DNA of 38,896 bases from Hamadaea sp. (GCA_013361475.1 JABFYB010000661.1:1-38896); one strand, 5' to 3'; shown: positions 1 to 8,912, counted from the stretch's first letter. Made by a program: numbers and translations. Notes: a model not told the origin generated them from the letters alone.

Positions 1-111
1 GATCTGCAACGCCCGGTCCAGGGAACCGTTGTGGTTGCCCGACATCTCGGCGATGATGAACGGCCGATGCCCCGGCCCGATCAGATGGTCACCGATCTTG
101 ATCTCGGTCAC
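1..111 (-). CDS. pseI: Pseudaminic acid synthase, N-terminal fragment
   Basis: This is the first 37 codons of a gene that runs off the left edge. The translation MTEIKIGDHLIGPGHRPFII, followed by AEMSGNHNGSLDRAL, matches the conserved start of the NeuB/PseI family. In that family the Glu and the NHNGS stretch lie in the TIM-barrel active site, which condenses phosphoenolpyruvate with a hexose to make a nonulosonic acid. The start is GTG at 111 and overlaps the stop of the upstream gene by four bases (GTGA), so the two are translationally coupled. The partner is a PseH-type acetyltransferase, so PseI is preferred over sialic acid synthase NeuB. The rest of the protein is outside the window. 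Confidence 0.8.
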   Translation of the reverse strand, partial: MTEIKIGDHLIGPGHRPFIIAEMSGNHNGSLDRALQI

Positions 112-623
112 TTCCTCTTCCCCTTCTTCCGGTCGGCGGCGCTCAGCTCGGTCCAGACCACTTCCTGCGGAACCCCGTCGACCTCGCGCTCGTAACGCCG
201 GGTCTCGGTGAACCCCATCCGCTTGTGCAACTGCAACACCGGGGTGTTCCAGGCGAGCGTCTCGCCGCCGATCAGCTCGGCCTGGAGCACGTCGAAGGCG
301 TACTCGACGGCGTCGGACTCCAACTGCACCCAGGCGGGCAACAACTCGCCCTTGGCTTGGAGCGTCTCGTTGTCGAGGTAGAACCCCCAGACAACGCCCT
401 CCTCGGCCGCGTTCCGGGCGTCGAAGCTGACCACCCCGGCCGGCGTACCCCGCCACTCGAAGATCAGCACCCGCCGCCGCGGATCCTGGGCGACGGCAGC
501 CCACCACCCGGCGTGCTCCTCCGGGCGGATCTCGTGCGTCGTGAAGCTCACCTTGCGTACTTCGGGGTGATTGCGCCAGGTCAGGACGAGGTCCCGGTCG
601 GAATCGGTCGCGTCGCGCAGCAC
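108..623 (-). CDS. pseH: PseH-type GNAT N-acetyltransferase (pseudaminic acid pathway)
   Basis: The 171-residue protein is a GNAT-fold acetyltransferase. LVLTWRNHPEVRK near residue 12, the HEIRPEEHAGWW segment and VVSFDARNAAEEGVVWGFYL are typical of PseH. PseH transfers acetyl from acetyl-CoA to the 4-amino group of UDP-4-amino-4,6-dideoxy-L-AltNAc. The late NTPVLQLHKRMGF segment is the usual GNAT acetyl-CoA region. The C-terminus is lysine-rich (KKGKRK). The start is GTG at 623, with a TAGGAT box at 635-630 exactly six bases upstream and no clear ribosome binding site, so the transcript may be leaderless. It overlaps pseI by four bases. Pseudaminic acid decorates flagellins or wall polymers in other bacteria; its use here is unknown. 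Confidence 0.82.
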   Translation of the reverse strand: MLRDATDSDRDLVLTWRNHPEVRKVSFTTHEIRPEEHAGWWAAVAQDPRRRVLIFEWRGTPAGVVSFDARNAAEEGVVWGFYLDNETLQAKGELLPAWVQLESDAVEYAFDVLQAELIGGETLAWNTPVLQLHKRMGFTETRRYEREVDGVPQEVVWTELSAADRKKGKRK

Positions 624-744
624 CCGACGATCCTAGCCCGGTGAGTTGTTCCGCCTCGTCGCCGGGCCGACGCGCACCCCTAGGGGCGGAAATCGGTAAC
701 TCGCCGGATCACAGGACTCCCAGGATGCGTCTAGGTTGACGACC

Positions 745-1674
745 GTGACACTGATCGCGACCGAGTCGCTCACCAAGCGCTACGCGAACGGCGTACTGGC
801 GCTCAGCGAATTCACGGTCCAGGTGCAGCCCGGCGTCGTCGGCCTCGTCGGGGCCAACGGGGCCGGCAAGTCGACGCTGATCAAGATCCTGCTGGGTCTG
901 GTCGAGCCGACCGCCGGCGGCGTACGCGTGCTGGGCCTGGATCCGAAGACGGAGGCGGAGAAGATCCGCGCCCGGGTCGGCTACATGCCGGAGCACGACA
1001 CGTTGCCGCCGGACCTGGCCGCCGCCGAGTTCGTGACGCACATGGCCCGGATGAGCGGGCTGCCGAAGGTGGCCGCGCGGGAGCGGGCGTCCGAGGCACT
1101 GCGCCACGTCGGCCTCTACGAGGAGCGGTTCCGCCAGATCGGCGGCTACTCCACCGGCATGAAGCAGCGGGTCAAGCTGGCCCAGGCGCTCGTGCACGAC
1201 CCCGACCTGCTGCTCCTCGACGAGCCGACGAACGGGCTCGACCCGGCCGGGCGGGACGCCATGCTCGGGCTGATCCACCGGATCGGCAGCGAGTTCGGCA
1301 TCTCCCTCGTGGTCTGCTCGCACCTGCTCGGCGAGGTCGAGCGGATCTGTGACTCGCTGGTCGCGATCGACGGCGGCCGGTTGTTGCGTGCCGACAGCGT
1401 GGCGACCATGACGACCGTCAGCGACGTGCTGGCCGTCGAGGTCTCCGAGGGGCAGCCGGAACTCGCGGCCGCCTTGCGCGCCCAAGGGCTGCCGGTCCGC
1501 GAGGAGTCGCACCTCATTCTCGTGCCGTTGTCCGGCGACGGCACCTACGACCAGATCATCGGCGAGGTGGCCCGGCTGGATCTGCCGTTGCACCGGCTCG
1601 ACCTGCGCCGCCACCGGATCGCCGAGCTGTTCGCGACGGCCTCCCCGAGTGTTCAGGAGGCCGCCGATGTCTGA
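745..1674 (+). CDS. ABC transporter ATP-binding protein (ABC-2 type export, first pair)
   Basis: The protein is a single nucleotide-binding domain of about 309 residues. Walker A is GANGAGKS near residue 39, the ABC signature is YSTGMKQR, and Walker B is LLLLDEPTNGLD. It belongs to the family that powers ABC-2 type permeases, and its permease follows at once. GTG at 745 is chosen as start because TAGGTT at 732-737 lies seven bases upstream, as expected for a leaderless transcript. A TTG at 736 in the same frame would add three residues and cannot be excluded. Its end overlaps the next gene by eight bases. The substrate cannot be told from sequence; this family exports drugs, lipids or peptides. 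Confidence 0.88.
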   Translation: MTLIATESLTKRYANGVLALSEFTVQVQPGVVGLVGANGAGKSTLIKILLGLVEPTAGGVRVLGLDPKTEAEKIRARVGYMPEHDTLPPDLAAAEFVTHMARMSGLPKVAARERASEALRHVGLYEERFRQIGGYSTGMKQRVKLAQALVHDPDLLLLDEPTNGLDPAGRDAMLGLIHRIGSEFGISLVVCSHLLGEVERICDSLVAIDGGRLLRADSVATMTTVSDVLAVEVSEGQPELAAALRAQGLPVREESHLILVPLSGDGTYDQIIGEVARLDLPLHRLDLRRHRIAELFATASPSVQEAADV

Positions 1675-2545
1675 GTCGGGCGTCATCCACGACATCGGCT
1701 ACCAGCGCTACTCCGGGCCGCGGCTCGGCCGCGGGTATGCCGTCCGCTCGCTCTACGTGCACAGCCTGCGGACCGCGTTCGGGTTCGGCCGCAGCGCCAA
1801 AGCCAAGATCTTCCCCTGGTTCGCCGCCGGGATCGCGCTGCTCGTGGCCGTGATCGTCACGGCGGTACGCGCACAGGCGGGCCGTCCGGTGCTCTCCTAC
1901 ACCTCGTACGCCGACGCGATCTCGGTTCTCGTCGTGCTGTTCTGTGCGGTCATCGGCCCTGAGCTGGTGTCCCGGGATCTGCGTTCCGGCGTCCTGCCGC
2001 TCTACTTCTCCCGGCCGATGACCCGGGCGGATTACGCGCTGGCGAAGCTGGCCGCGACGGTGTCGGCGGCATGGCTCTTGCTGGCGATGCCGCTGACCAT
2101 CATGTTCCTCGGTGGAGCGTTCGGGGCGGGCGGCGCGAAGGAGATCTGGACCGAGATCGGGCGGTACGCCGCCGGCCTGGGCTACGCCGCGCTGTACGCG
2201 CTGCTCTTCGGCGCGATCGCGACGCTGGTCGGGTCGCTGGCCAGCCGCCGCGCGGTGGCCGCGGCGATCATCGCGGGCTTCTTCCTCATGACCTCCGCGG
2301 TCGCCGGGGTGGTCTCCGGCATCGCCTTCGCCACGGACAGCACGACGTTGCAGCACGCGTTCGGTCTGCTGAGCCCGGCGACCCTGCTCCAGGGCGTCCA
2401 CGCGTGGGCGATCCCCGATCAGCCGGGCGACCTGGAAACCATCCCGGTGGGCGACCTCGGCCCGATCTACGGCCTGGTCCTCGTGGCCGCCCTCGCCGTG
2501 TGCACCCTCCTCCTGCTGGCGCGCTACCGGAAGGTGGCCCGATGA
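1667..2545 (+). CDS. ABC-2 type permease (first pair)
   Basis: A 292-residue membrane protein with about six hydrophobic segments, the first near residues 45-60 (AAGIALLVAVIVTAV) and the last at the C-terminus (GLVLVAALAVCTLLLLARY). The segment ELVSRDLRSGVLPLYFSRPMTRADY after the second helix is the conserved coupling region of ABC-2 permeases that contacts the ATPase. ATG at 1667 is preferred over an upstream in-frame ATG at 1649 because the GGAGG-type site at 1655-1660 is six bases before it. It overlaps the ATPase gene before it and shares ATGA with the ATPase gene after it. It forms an exporter with the product of 745-1674. Confidence 0.85.
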   Translation: MSESGVIHDIGYQRYSGPRLGRGYAVRSLYVHSLRTAFGFGRSAKAKIFPWFAAGIALLVAVIVTAVRAQAGRPVLSYTSYADAISVLVVLFCAVIGPELVSRDLRSGVLPLYFSRPMTRADYALAKLAATVSAAWLLLAMPLTIMFLGGAFGAGGAKEIWTEIGRYAAGLGYAALYALLFGAIATLVGSLASRRAVAAAIIAGFFLMTSAVAGVVSGIAFATDSTTLQHAFGLLSPATLLQGVHAWAIPDQPGDLETIPVGDLGPIYGLVLVAALAVCTLLLLARYRKVAR

Positions 2546-3453
2546 AGGTCGAACTCGACGGCGTCTCCAAGTGGTACGGCAACCTCGTCGCCGTCAACGA
2601 CATCTCGATGGTCCTGGCGCCCGGCGTGACCGGCCTGCTCGGGCCGAACGGCGCGGGCAAGACGACCGTGCTGCACATGATGGCCGGTTTCCTCGCCCCG
2701 TCCCGGGGTCAGGTGCTGGTCGACGGGCAACCGTCGTGGCGCAACCCGCCCGTGTACGCCAAACTCGGGCTCGTCAGCGAGCGGGAGGCGGTGCACGGCT
2801 TCCTCACGGCGTACGAGTTCGTGCTGGCCAGCGCGAAGATGCAACGGCTGCCCGACCCGGCCGCCGCCGCGCGCCGGGCGCTGGACCTGGTCGAGATGAC
2901 CCCGGCGCAGGACCGGCGGATCGAGACCTACTCCAAGGGCATGCGGCAGCGGACCCGGGTGGCGGCGGCGCTGGTGCACGATCCGGCGGTGCTCCTGCTC
3001 GACGAGCCGTTCAACGGCATGGACCCCCGGCAGCGCCTGCACATGATGGAGTTGCTGCACCGGATGGGCGAACAGGGCCGCACGGTGCTGTTCAGCTCGC
3101 ACATCCTGGAGGAGGTCGAGCAGGTCTCCGGCACGGTGCAGGTGATCGTGGCGGGGCGGCTGGCCGCTTCGGGCGATTTCCGCAGCATCCGGCGGCTGAT
3201 GACGAACCGCCCGCACGTCTTCACCATCCAGTCCAGTGACGACCGCCGGCTGGCGGTGGCGCTGATGGATGAGGCGTCGGTGGCGGGCGTCGACGTCGAC
3301 GCGAAACTCGGCCTGACGGTACGCGCGTCCGACTACGGGACGTTCACCCGCTCGCTGCCGAAGATCGCCCTGTCGACGGGCGTCCGGGTGCACCGGCTGA
3401 TCCCCGCCGACGAGTCCCTGGAGAGCGTCTTCTCCTACCTGATCGCGGCCTGA
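2542..3453 (+). CDS. ABC transporter ATP-binding protein (ABC-2 type export, second pair)
   Basis: A 303-residue ATPase with Walker A GPNGAGKT near residue 35, signature YSKGMRQR and Walker B VLLLDEPFNGMDP. The switch histidine follows in LFSSHILEEVE. The C-terminal 90 residues after the catalytic core are the poorly conserved extension common in these exporters. The start ATG at 2542 overlaps the preceding stop (ATGA), so translation is coupled to the first permease. It is clearly diverged from the first ATPase of the operon, so this is a pair of related exporters, or one exporter built from two different half-units, rather than a recent duplication. Confidence 0.87.
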   Translation: MKVELDGVSKWYGNLVAVNDISMVLAPGVTGLLGPNGAGKTTVLHMMAGFLAPSRGQVLVDGQPSWRNPPVYAKLGLVSEREAVHGFLTAYEFVLASAKMQRLPDPAAAARRALDLVEMTPAQDRRIETYSKGMRQRTRVAAALVHDPAVLLLDEPFNGMDPRQRLHMMELLHRMGEQGRTVLFSSHILEEVEQVSGTVQVIVAGRLAASGDFRSIRRLMTNRPHVFTIQSSDDRRLAVALMDEASVAGVDVDAKLGLTVRASDYGTFTRSLPKIALSTGVRVHRLIPADESLESVFSYLIAA

Positions 3454-3467
3454 TTGCGGAGTACGCC

Positions 3468-4181
3468 ATGAATCTCACCATCGCATCGATCACCTTGCGT
3501 GGTCTTCTCGGCCGCGCCCGGTTCCTCTGGCTGCTGCCGCTGCCCTTGGTCATGCTCGGGCTCGCCTGGCTGGCGGACGCGCTCGGCGCGGCGCCGGAGG
3601 ACTGGACCGGGCCGATCGTCGGCGGGCTCGGCGTCGCCGTCGTCCTGCCGGTGATGGCCCTGATCGTCGGGACCGGCGTGCTCGGCTCCGAGATCGACGA
3701 CGGGACCGTCGTGCACATCCTGACCAAGCCGTTGCCCCGCCGGGAGATCATCTTCGCCAAGCTCGCCGTCGCCACCGGGGTCACCGCACTGGTGGCCGGG
3801 GTGCCGCTGTTCCTGGTGGGCCTGATGGCCGACGGCGTACGCCTCGGGCTGGGGTTGTTCGTCGCCGCCGTGGCCGGCGCGCTGGCGTACTGCGCCTTGT
3901 TCCTGGCGCTGAGCCTGCTCACCCGGCGGCCGGTGCTCGTCGGGCTGGCGTACGTGCTGCTCTGGGAGGGCCTGCTGGGCAACCTGCTCAAGGGGACCCG
4001 ACTGCTGTCGGTCCAGCAGAACGTCGTCGCCCTCGCCGACGCCGTCTCCGGATCGGATCTCGTCAAGGGGACCATCTCGACACCGTTCGCGATCGGCGCC
4101 GTCGCCGTCTTCGCGATCGGCGGAACGTGGCTGGCGATCGACCGGCTCCGCTCGTTCAGCGTCGCGGGCGAGACCTCCTGA
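3468..4181 (+). CDS. ABC-2 type permease (second pair)
   Basis: The 237-residue protein has about six transmembrane segments, beginning with FLWLLPLPLVMLGLAWLADAL near residue 20. The segment SEIDDGTVVHILTKPLPRREIIFAKL near residues 75-100 corresponds to the coupling element also seen in the other permease of this operon. It begins 14 bases after the preceding ATPase stop and ends the operon. A long palindrome at 4208-4272 follows 26 bases later and probably terminates transcription. With the second ATPase it forms an export unit of unknown substrate. Confidence 0.83.
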   Translation: MNLTIASITLRGLLGRARFLWLLPLPLVMLGLAWLADALGAAPEDWTGPIVGGLGVAVVLPVMALIVGTGVLGSEIDDGTVVHILTKPLPRREIIFAKLAVATGVTALVAGVPLFLVGLMADGVRLGLGLFVAAVAGALAYCALFLALSLLTRRPVLVGLAYVLLWEGLLGNLLKGTRLLSVQQNVVALADAVSGSDLVKGTISTPFAIGAVAVFAIGGTWLAIDRLRSFSVAGETS

Positions 4182-4207
4182 CCATCCCCGCTCCGCAGTC
4201 GCGGAAA

Positions 4208-4272
4208 GCGCCGGATCAGGGTTCCGGGTCGAATCTTGAGTCAAGATTCGACCGAGAACCCTGATCCGGCGC
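4208..4272. repeat. 65-bp palindromic repeat, family 1 copy A, likely bidirectional terminator
   Basis: Two 32-base arms (4208-4239 and 4241-4272) are complementary at 30 of 32 positions around a single central base. The left arm contains GGATCAGGGTTCCGGGTCG, which recurs at 17225-17291 and 29008-29066. It lies between two convergent genes, 26 bases after one stop and 10 bases from the other. A transcript from either strand would fold into a very stable hairpin. There is no T-run, so any termination would rest on the stem itself. Confidence 0.85.
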
Positions 4273-4282
4273 CGAAGTTGCG

Positions 4283-5671
4283 TCAGAGAGAGTTCGTCGA
4301 GATCACGCGGCGGTACCAGCGCGCGCTCTCCTTGAGCCGCCGCTCCTGGGTGGCGTAGTCCACGTGGACCAGACCGAACCGCTTGTCGTAGCCGTACGCC
4401 CACTCGAAGTTGTCCAGCAGCGACCAGGCGAGGTAGCCCCGGAGGTCGACGCCGTCGGTGACGGCCCGGTGCGCCGCCCGCAGGTGCGAGGCGAGGAACC
4501 CGATCCGCTCGGTGTCCTCGATCTCGTCGCCCACCACGACGTCCGGGAAGGACGCGCCGTTCTCGGTGATGATGATCGGCGTCTTCGCGTAATCCCCGCC
4601 GAGCCGCTTGAGCAGCACGTGCAGGCCGTCCGGATCGATGGGCCAGTCCATCCCCGTCCGGGGCAGGTCGGGGTCGAGGAACTCCACGCCCTCGGTCCCC
4701 GGGAACTGCGCCGAACCCGGCGCGCCCACCTTCGCCGCGACCAGCGTCGGCATGTAGTAGTTCACGCCCAGGAAGTCGATCGGGGCGTTGATCGTCGCGA
4801 GGTCGCCCTCCTGGATGTGCGTACCGCCGGTGAACCGCTCGACGACCTCCAGCATGTCGGCCGGGTAGCGGCCGAGCAGCAGCGGGTCGAGGAAGATCCG
4901 GTTGTGCAGGCCGTCCACCCGCGCCGCCGCCTCGACGTCGTGACGGTCCCGGGCGTCCCGGGGGAACACCGGGCTCAGGTTCACCGTCACCGACACCTCA
5001 CGGGCGCCGGCCGCGCGCAACCGGCTCGCCGCCAGGCCGTGGCCCAGCATCAGGTGGTGCGCGGCCCGGAACGCGGCATCCGGTTCGGTACGCCCCGGAG
5101 CGTGGTTGCCGGAGGCGTACCCGAGGAACGCCGAGCACCACGGTTCGTTGAGCGTCGTCCACGTCGGTACGCGGTCGCCGAGCCGGTGGAACGCCGCGAT
5201 CGCGTAGTCGGCGAACGCTTCGGCGGTCCCCCGGCTCGTCCAGCCGCCCCGGTCCTCCAGGATCTGCGGCAGATCCCAGTGATAGAGGGTGGCCATCGGG
5301 GCGATCCCGGCGGCGAGCAGCTCGTCGACGAGGCGGTCGTAGAAGTCCAGCCCTCGCGGGTTCATCGGGCCGGTGCCGTCCGGGATCACCCGGGGCCAGG
5401 CGATGGAGAACCGGTAGGTGCCCACCCCCAGCTCCCGCATGATCGCCACGTCGTCGGCGTACCGGTGGTAGTGGTCGCACGCGACGTCGCCGGTGTGCCC
5501 GCCGTCCACGAGTCCCGGCGTACGCGAGAACGTGTCCCAGATGGACGGGGTGCGCCCGTCCTCGCGGGAAGCGCCCTCGATCTGGTACGCCGCCGTCGCG
5601 ACGCCCCAGCGGAAGCCCACCGGGAAGGTGACGGAGGCGGAGGCCTCGGTGCGGTCCTGGGTCGTTGTCAT
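4283..5671 (-). CDS. GH1 family beta-glucosidase
   Basis: A complete 462-residue glycoside hydrolase family 1 enzyme. The acid/base glutamate is E176 in TTLNEPW and the nucleophile is E370 in ITENGAS. The N-terminal FPVGFRWGVATAAYQIEGA and the C-terminal SLLDNFEWAYGYDKRFGLVHVDY are family hallmarks. No signal peptide is present, so it acts in the cytoplasm and splits imported beta-glucosides such as cellobiose, laminaribiose or gentiobiose. The ATG at 5671 overlaps the stop of the upstream permease gene (ATGA). An upstream extension in the same frame, up to 6100, lies inside that permease gene and is not real. It is the last gene of the binding protein-permease-permease-glucosidase operon. 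Confidence 0.93.
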   Translation of the reverse strand: MTTTQDRTEASASVTFPVGFRWGVATAAYQIEGASREDGRTPSIWDTFSRTPGLVDGGHTGDVACDHYHRYADDVAIMRELGVGTYRFSIAWPRVIPDGTGPMNPRGLDFYDRLVDELLAAGIAPMATLYHWDLPQILEDRGGWTSRGTAEAFADYAIAAFHRLGDRVPTWTTLNEPWCSAFLGYASGNHAPGRTEPDAAFRAAHHLMLGHGLAASRLRAAGAREVSVTVNLSPVFPRDARDRHDVEAAARVDGLHNRIFLDPLLLGRYPADMLEVVERFTGGTHIQEGDLATINAPIDFLGVNYYMPTLVAAKVGAPGSAQFPGTEGVEFLDPDLPRTGMDWPIDPDGLHVLLKRLGGDYAKTPIIITENGASFPDVVVGDEIEDTERIGFLASHLRAAHRAVTDGVDLRGYLAWSLLDNFEWAYGYDKRFGLVHVDYATQERRLKESARWYRRVISTNSL

Positions 5672-6576
5672 CCTTTGAGGGCTCCTTGCATGATTCCGTG
5701 GATGATCTGCTTGCCCAGCAACGCGAACACGACGATCAGGGGCATCGTCGCGAGGGCGGCGCCGGTCAGGGTCAGCGAGTAGTCGGTGATGTATCCACTC
5801 GCGACGGTGGACAGGGAGACCTGGACGGTGGGGTTCTCCGGGGTGAGGACGACCAGGGGCCAGAAGAAGTCGTTCCAGGCGTTCATGAAGGTCAGCATGC
5901 CCAGTACCGCCGCGGCCGGCCGGGCGATCGGCAGGACGACGTGCCAGAACAGGCCCAGGGTGCTGCACCCGTCGACCCGGCCGGCCTCGAGGAGCTCGGT
6001 CGGCACCGCGGACGACAGGAACTGCGACATGAAGAAGACGCCGAACGCGCTGACGAGGCTGGGCGCGATCACCGCGTACAGGGTGTCGATGAGCTGCCAC
6101 TTGGCCATCAGGATGTACAGCGGGATGACGCCGAGCTGGCCGGGCACCATCATCGTCGCGATGACCCCGACGTAGAGCGCGGGCCGGCCGCGGAAGCGCA
6201 GTTTGGCGAAGGCGAATCCGGCCAGCGACGAGAACAGCACGACGCTGAAGGTGATGACCGAGGAGACGATCACCGAGTTGATCAGCGCCTTGCCGAACGC
6301 GACGGTGTCGAAGACCCGGCGGATGTTCTCGACGAGGTGCGTACCGGGGAACAGCGGCGGCGGCACCTGGCCGAGCGCCGAGTTGTCCATCGAGGCGACA
6401 ATGAGGCTGTAGTACAGCGGGAACGCCGAGAAGAACAGGAACGCGATCAGGGTCAGGTAGGTCAGCGGGTGCGCCCGCCGGATGAACCCGATCGGGCGTA
6501 CGCGGGTCTTCTGCTTGTAGACCTCGCTCACCGGGCGGCGGGTCCGGGGCGGGACGGTGGGCGTCGTGGTCGACAT
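5668..6576 (-). CDS. CUT1 sugar ABC transporter permease, MalG type
   Basis: A 302-residue inner-membrane permease. The N-terminus is cytoplasmic and basic (RTRRPVSEVYKQKTRVRP), and about six transmembrane helices follow. The EAA loop, EAGRVDGCSTLGLFWHVVLPIARP near residue 200, is the docking site for the ATPase. The C-terminal IIHGIMQGALKG is the usual MalG-family ending. Its start overlaps the stop of the other permease by one base. No ATPase gene is in the operon. Actinobacterial CUT1 systems commonly share one MsiK-type ATPase encoded elsewhere, and that is the likely case here. It imports the oligosaccharide used by the GH1 enzyme. Confidence 0.92.
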   Translation of the reverse strand: MSTTTPTVPPRTRRPVSEVYKQKTRVRPIGFIRRAHPLTYLTLIAFLFFSAFPLYYSLIVASMDNSALGQVPPPLFPGTHLVENIRRVFDTVAFGKALINSVIVSSVITFSVVLFSSLAGFAFAKLRFRGRPALYVGVIATMMVPGQLGVIPLYILMAKWQLIDTLYAVIAPSLVSAFGVFFMSQFLSSAVPTELLEAGRVDGCSTLGLFWHVVLPIARPAAAVLGMLTFMNAWNDFFWPLVVLTPENPTVQVSLSTVASGYITDYSLTLTGAALATMPLIVVFALLGKQIIHGIMQGALKG

Positions 6577-7472
6577 CAGGCCCTCCGGATGCGTCGGGTG
6601 AGCAGGAAGTTCAGCATCGCGGCGAGGACGATGACGAGGAACATGAGCCAGGCGGTCGCCGAGGCGTAGCCGAAGTCGAACCGGCCGAAGCCTGCCTGGT
6701 AGAGGTAGAGCGCCAGGGTCTGGAACTGCCCGTCGGAGCCGCCGGTGAGGCCGCCGCCGCCGAACAGCAGCGGTTCGGCGAAGACCTGGAGACCGCCGAT
6801 GGTGGAGACGATGACGGTGAAGATGATGGTGGGCCGGATCGACGGGATGGTGATCCGCCACAGGCGCTGCATCGAGGTGGCGCCGTCGAGGATCGCGGCC
6901 TCGTGCAGCGAGTCCGGCACGGCCTGCATCGCCGCCAGGTAGATCAGCGCGTTGTAGCCGGTCCAGCGCCAGATGATCATCGCCGAGATGGCGATGTGGG
7001 AGGTGGCGGTGCCGGCCTGCCAGTCGATGTGCCCGATGCCGAACTGGCCGAGCACCCAGTTGATCATGCCGTAGTCCCGGCCGAAGAGCTGGCCGAAGAT
7101 GATCGCGACCGCGACCACGCTGGTCACGTTGGGCAGCAACAGCCCGGTACGCCACAGTGTCTGGCCGCGGAGCCGGTTGTTGAGGATGTGCGCGAGCAGG
7201 ATGGCGAACAGCAGCTGCGGAACGGTCGAGATGACCCAGATCGACGCGGTGTTGCCGAGCGCGTTCCAGAAGAGCGAGTCCGCGAAGAGAGCCTTGTAGT
7301 TCGCCAGTCCGACGAACGGATGCTCGTCCTCCAGCAGACTCCAGTCGTGCAGCGACACCCAGGCCGTGTAGACCAGCGGGAACGCGCCCAACAGTCCGAA
7401 CAGAAGGTAGAACGGCGAGATGTAGAGGTAGGGCGACGCCTTCACATCCGCCCGGTGCAGCCACGATTTCAC
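6576..7472 (-). CDS. CUT1 sugar ABC transporter permease, MalF type
   Basis: A 298-residue permease with six predicted helices, starting PYLYISPFYLLFGLLGAFPLVYTAWVS. The EAA loop is HEAAILDGATSMQRLWRITIPSIRP near residues 195-215. It pairs with the MalG-type permease encoded directly downstream, with stop and start sharing one base. The start at 7472 is preceded by AGGAGCCCC about eight bases upstream. A 95-base gap separates it from the binding protein gene; I see no terminator there, so the operon is probably continuous. Confidence 0.92.
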   Translation of the reverse strand: MKSWLHRADVKASPYLYISPFYLLFGLLGAFPLVYTAWVSLHDWSLLEDEHPFVGLANYKALFADSLFWNALGNTASIWVISTVPQLLFAILLAHILNNRLRGQTLWRTGLLLPNVTSVVAVAIIFGQLFGRDYGMINWVLGQFGIGHIDWQAGTATSHIAISAMIIWRWTGYNALIYLAAMQAVPDSLHEAAILDGATSMQRLWRITIPSIRPTIIFTVIVSTIGGLQVFAEPLLFGGGGLTGGSDGQFQTLALYLYQAGFGRFDFGYASATAWLMFLVIVLAAMLNFLLTRRIRRA

Positions 7473-7567
7473 CAGGGGCTCCTCGGGATTTCCAAACGGG
7501 ACGACCAGTGGGATGACCGGCCCCGGTCCGGGCGTCGGGACCGAGGCCGATCAGCTCAGGGGTGGCG

Positions 7568-8839
7568 TCAGACGATCTTCTTGATCTCCTCCAGCGCCTG
7601 CTTCCAGGCGGCGTCGGGCGTCTGCTTGCCCTGCTCCACACGGGTCAGGCCGTTCTGGATGGCGGTGTTGATGTCACCGGCCTTCGGCCCGAGGTACTGC
7701 GCCTTCATCGTCGTGATCGACTCGGAGAAGATCTTGCCGACCGGCGCGTTGTTGAAGAACGGGTTCTTGAAGTCGGTGATGACCGGGTCCTGGTACAGCG
7801 TGACGGTCGACGGGAAGTTGCCCGCCTTGCGGAAGACCTTGGCCTGCTGCTCCGGGCTGGTCAGCCACTTCGCCAGCTCGTACGCCTCCTTCTGGTGCTT
7901 GCCCTGCTTGGGCAGGGTCAGGAAGGAGCCGCCCCAGTTGCCGCCGCCGCCGGGGATCTTGGCGATGTCCCACTTGCCGGCCGCGTCCTTGGCCTGCTCC
8001 TGGATGTACGCCATCATCCAGGACGGGCAGGCGATGGTCGCGAACCGTCCCTTCTGGAATCCGGCGTTCCAGTCGGCCGACCAGGCCGCGATCTTCGCCG
8101 ACAGACCCGCGTTGATCGCCTCGACGGTCTTGTCGAAGGCGGCGCGCACCGACGGGTTGGTCTCGACGATCACGTTGTCCTGGTTGTCGTAGAGGCCCTG
8201 GTCGAACTGGCCGAGCACCGAGCGGTACATGACGGTCGGGCCGTCCATGAACGCGGAGTTCGGGATCTTCGCGGCGGCGTACTTCTTGCCGGCCGTGATG
8301 TAGCCGTCCCAGTCCTTCCACAGCGCCGAGACCTGGTCCCGGTCGGTGGGCAGGCCCGCCTTGGCGAACAGGTCGGTCCGGTAGCACATCGCCAGGCCGC
8401 CGACGTCGGTGCCGAAGCCGATCTGGGCGCCGTTCTTGCCGACCGAGGTCTGCCACTTCCAGTCCGGCCACTGCGACTTGATGTCGTTGGCGCCGAGGTC
8501 GATGAGGTTCACGAACTTGTCGGGGGTCGCCTTGAACTGGCCGATCCAGCCCTCTTCGATCGCCTCGATGTCGGCCGCGCCCTGCCCGGTGGCCAGGTGC
8601 GCCGCGAGATTCTTGTGGTGGTCCTCGGCCTTGGTGACCCGCTCGGTGATCTCGATGTCCGGGTGGGCCTTCATGTATTCGGCGTAGAGGTCCTTGTATC
8701 CGAACTCGCCGAACGTCGCGACGACGAGCTTGACCTTGCCGCCGCTGCCGGAGCTACCGCCGTCGTCGCCACACGCGGCGACCGCGGTGAGCAGTGCCAC
8801 GGAGAGCGCCGCGGCACCGATTTTGTGCAGGTTGCGCAT
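7568..8839 (-). CDS. CUT1 sugar-binding lipoprotein
   Basis: A 423-residue solute-binding protein. The signal peptide MRNLHKIGAAALSVALLTAV ends in a lipobox AVAAC, so Cys23 should be lipidated and the protein anchored outside the membrane. A Gly/Ser linker follows, then a family 1 extracellular binding domain (VVATFGEFGYKDLYAEYMKAHPDIEI). ATG at 8839 is preferred to an in-frame GTG at 8848 because GTGGAG lies just upstream at the right distance. A TTGACA-N17-TTAAAT promoter (8972-8944) and a palindromic operator (8913-8922) lie upstream. Context with GH1, GH30 and GH16 enzymes suggests a beta-glucan oligosaccharide ligand. Confidence 0.92.
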   Translation of the reverse strand: MRNLHKIGAAALSVALLTAVAACGDDGGSSGSGGKVKLVVATFGEFGYKDLYAEYMKAHPDIEITERVTKAEDHHKNLAAHLATGQGAADIEAIEEGWIGQFKATPDKFVNLIDLGANDIKSQWPDWKWQTSVGKNGAQIGFGTDVGGLAMCYRTDLFAKAGLPTDRDQVSALWKDWDGYITAGKKYAAAKIPNSAFMDGPTVMYRSVLGQFDQGLYDNQDNVIVETNPSVRAAFDKTVEAINAGLSAKIAAWSADWNAGFQKGRFATIACPSWMMAYIQEQAKDAAGKWDIAKIPGGGGNWGGSFLTLPKQGKHQKEAYELAKWLTSPEQQAKVFRKAGNFPSTVTLYQDPVITDFKNPFFNNAPVGKIFSESITTMKAQYLGPKAGDINTAIQNGLTRVEQGKQTPDAAWKQALEEIKKIV

Positions 8840-8912
8840 CAACTCCACCCCTTCACGGGCGCGTTCAAGAGGAACTCTGCGGGGGAGGCCCGGGGAGCTG
8901 GTGGCGCCTGAT

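Noticed and set aside
5672-6100. N-terminal extension of the GH1 frame that would make a 605-residue protein
   Set aside because: The extra part lies inside the MalG-type permease gene in another frame. The ATG at 5671 gives a normal-length GH1 enzyme and an ATGA overlap.
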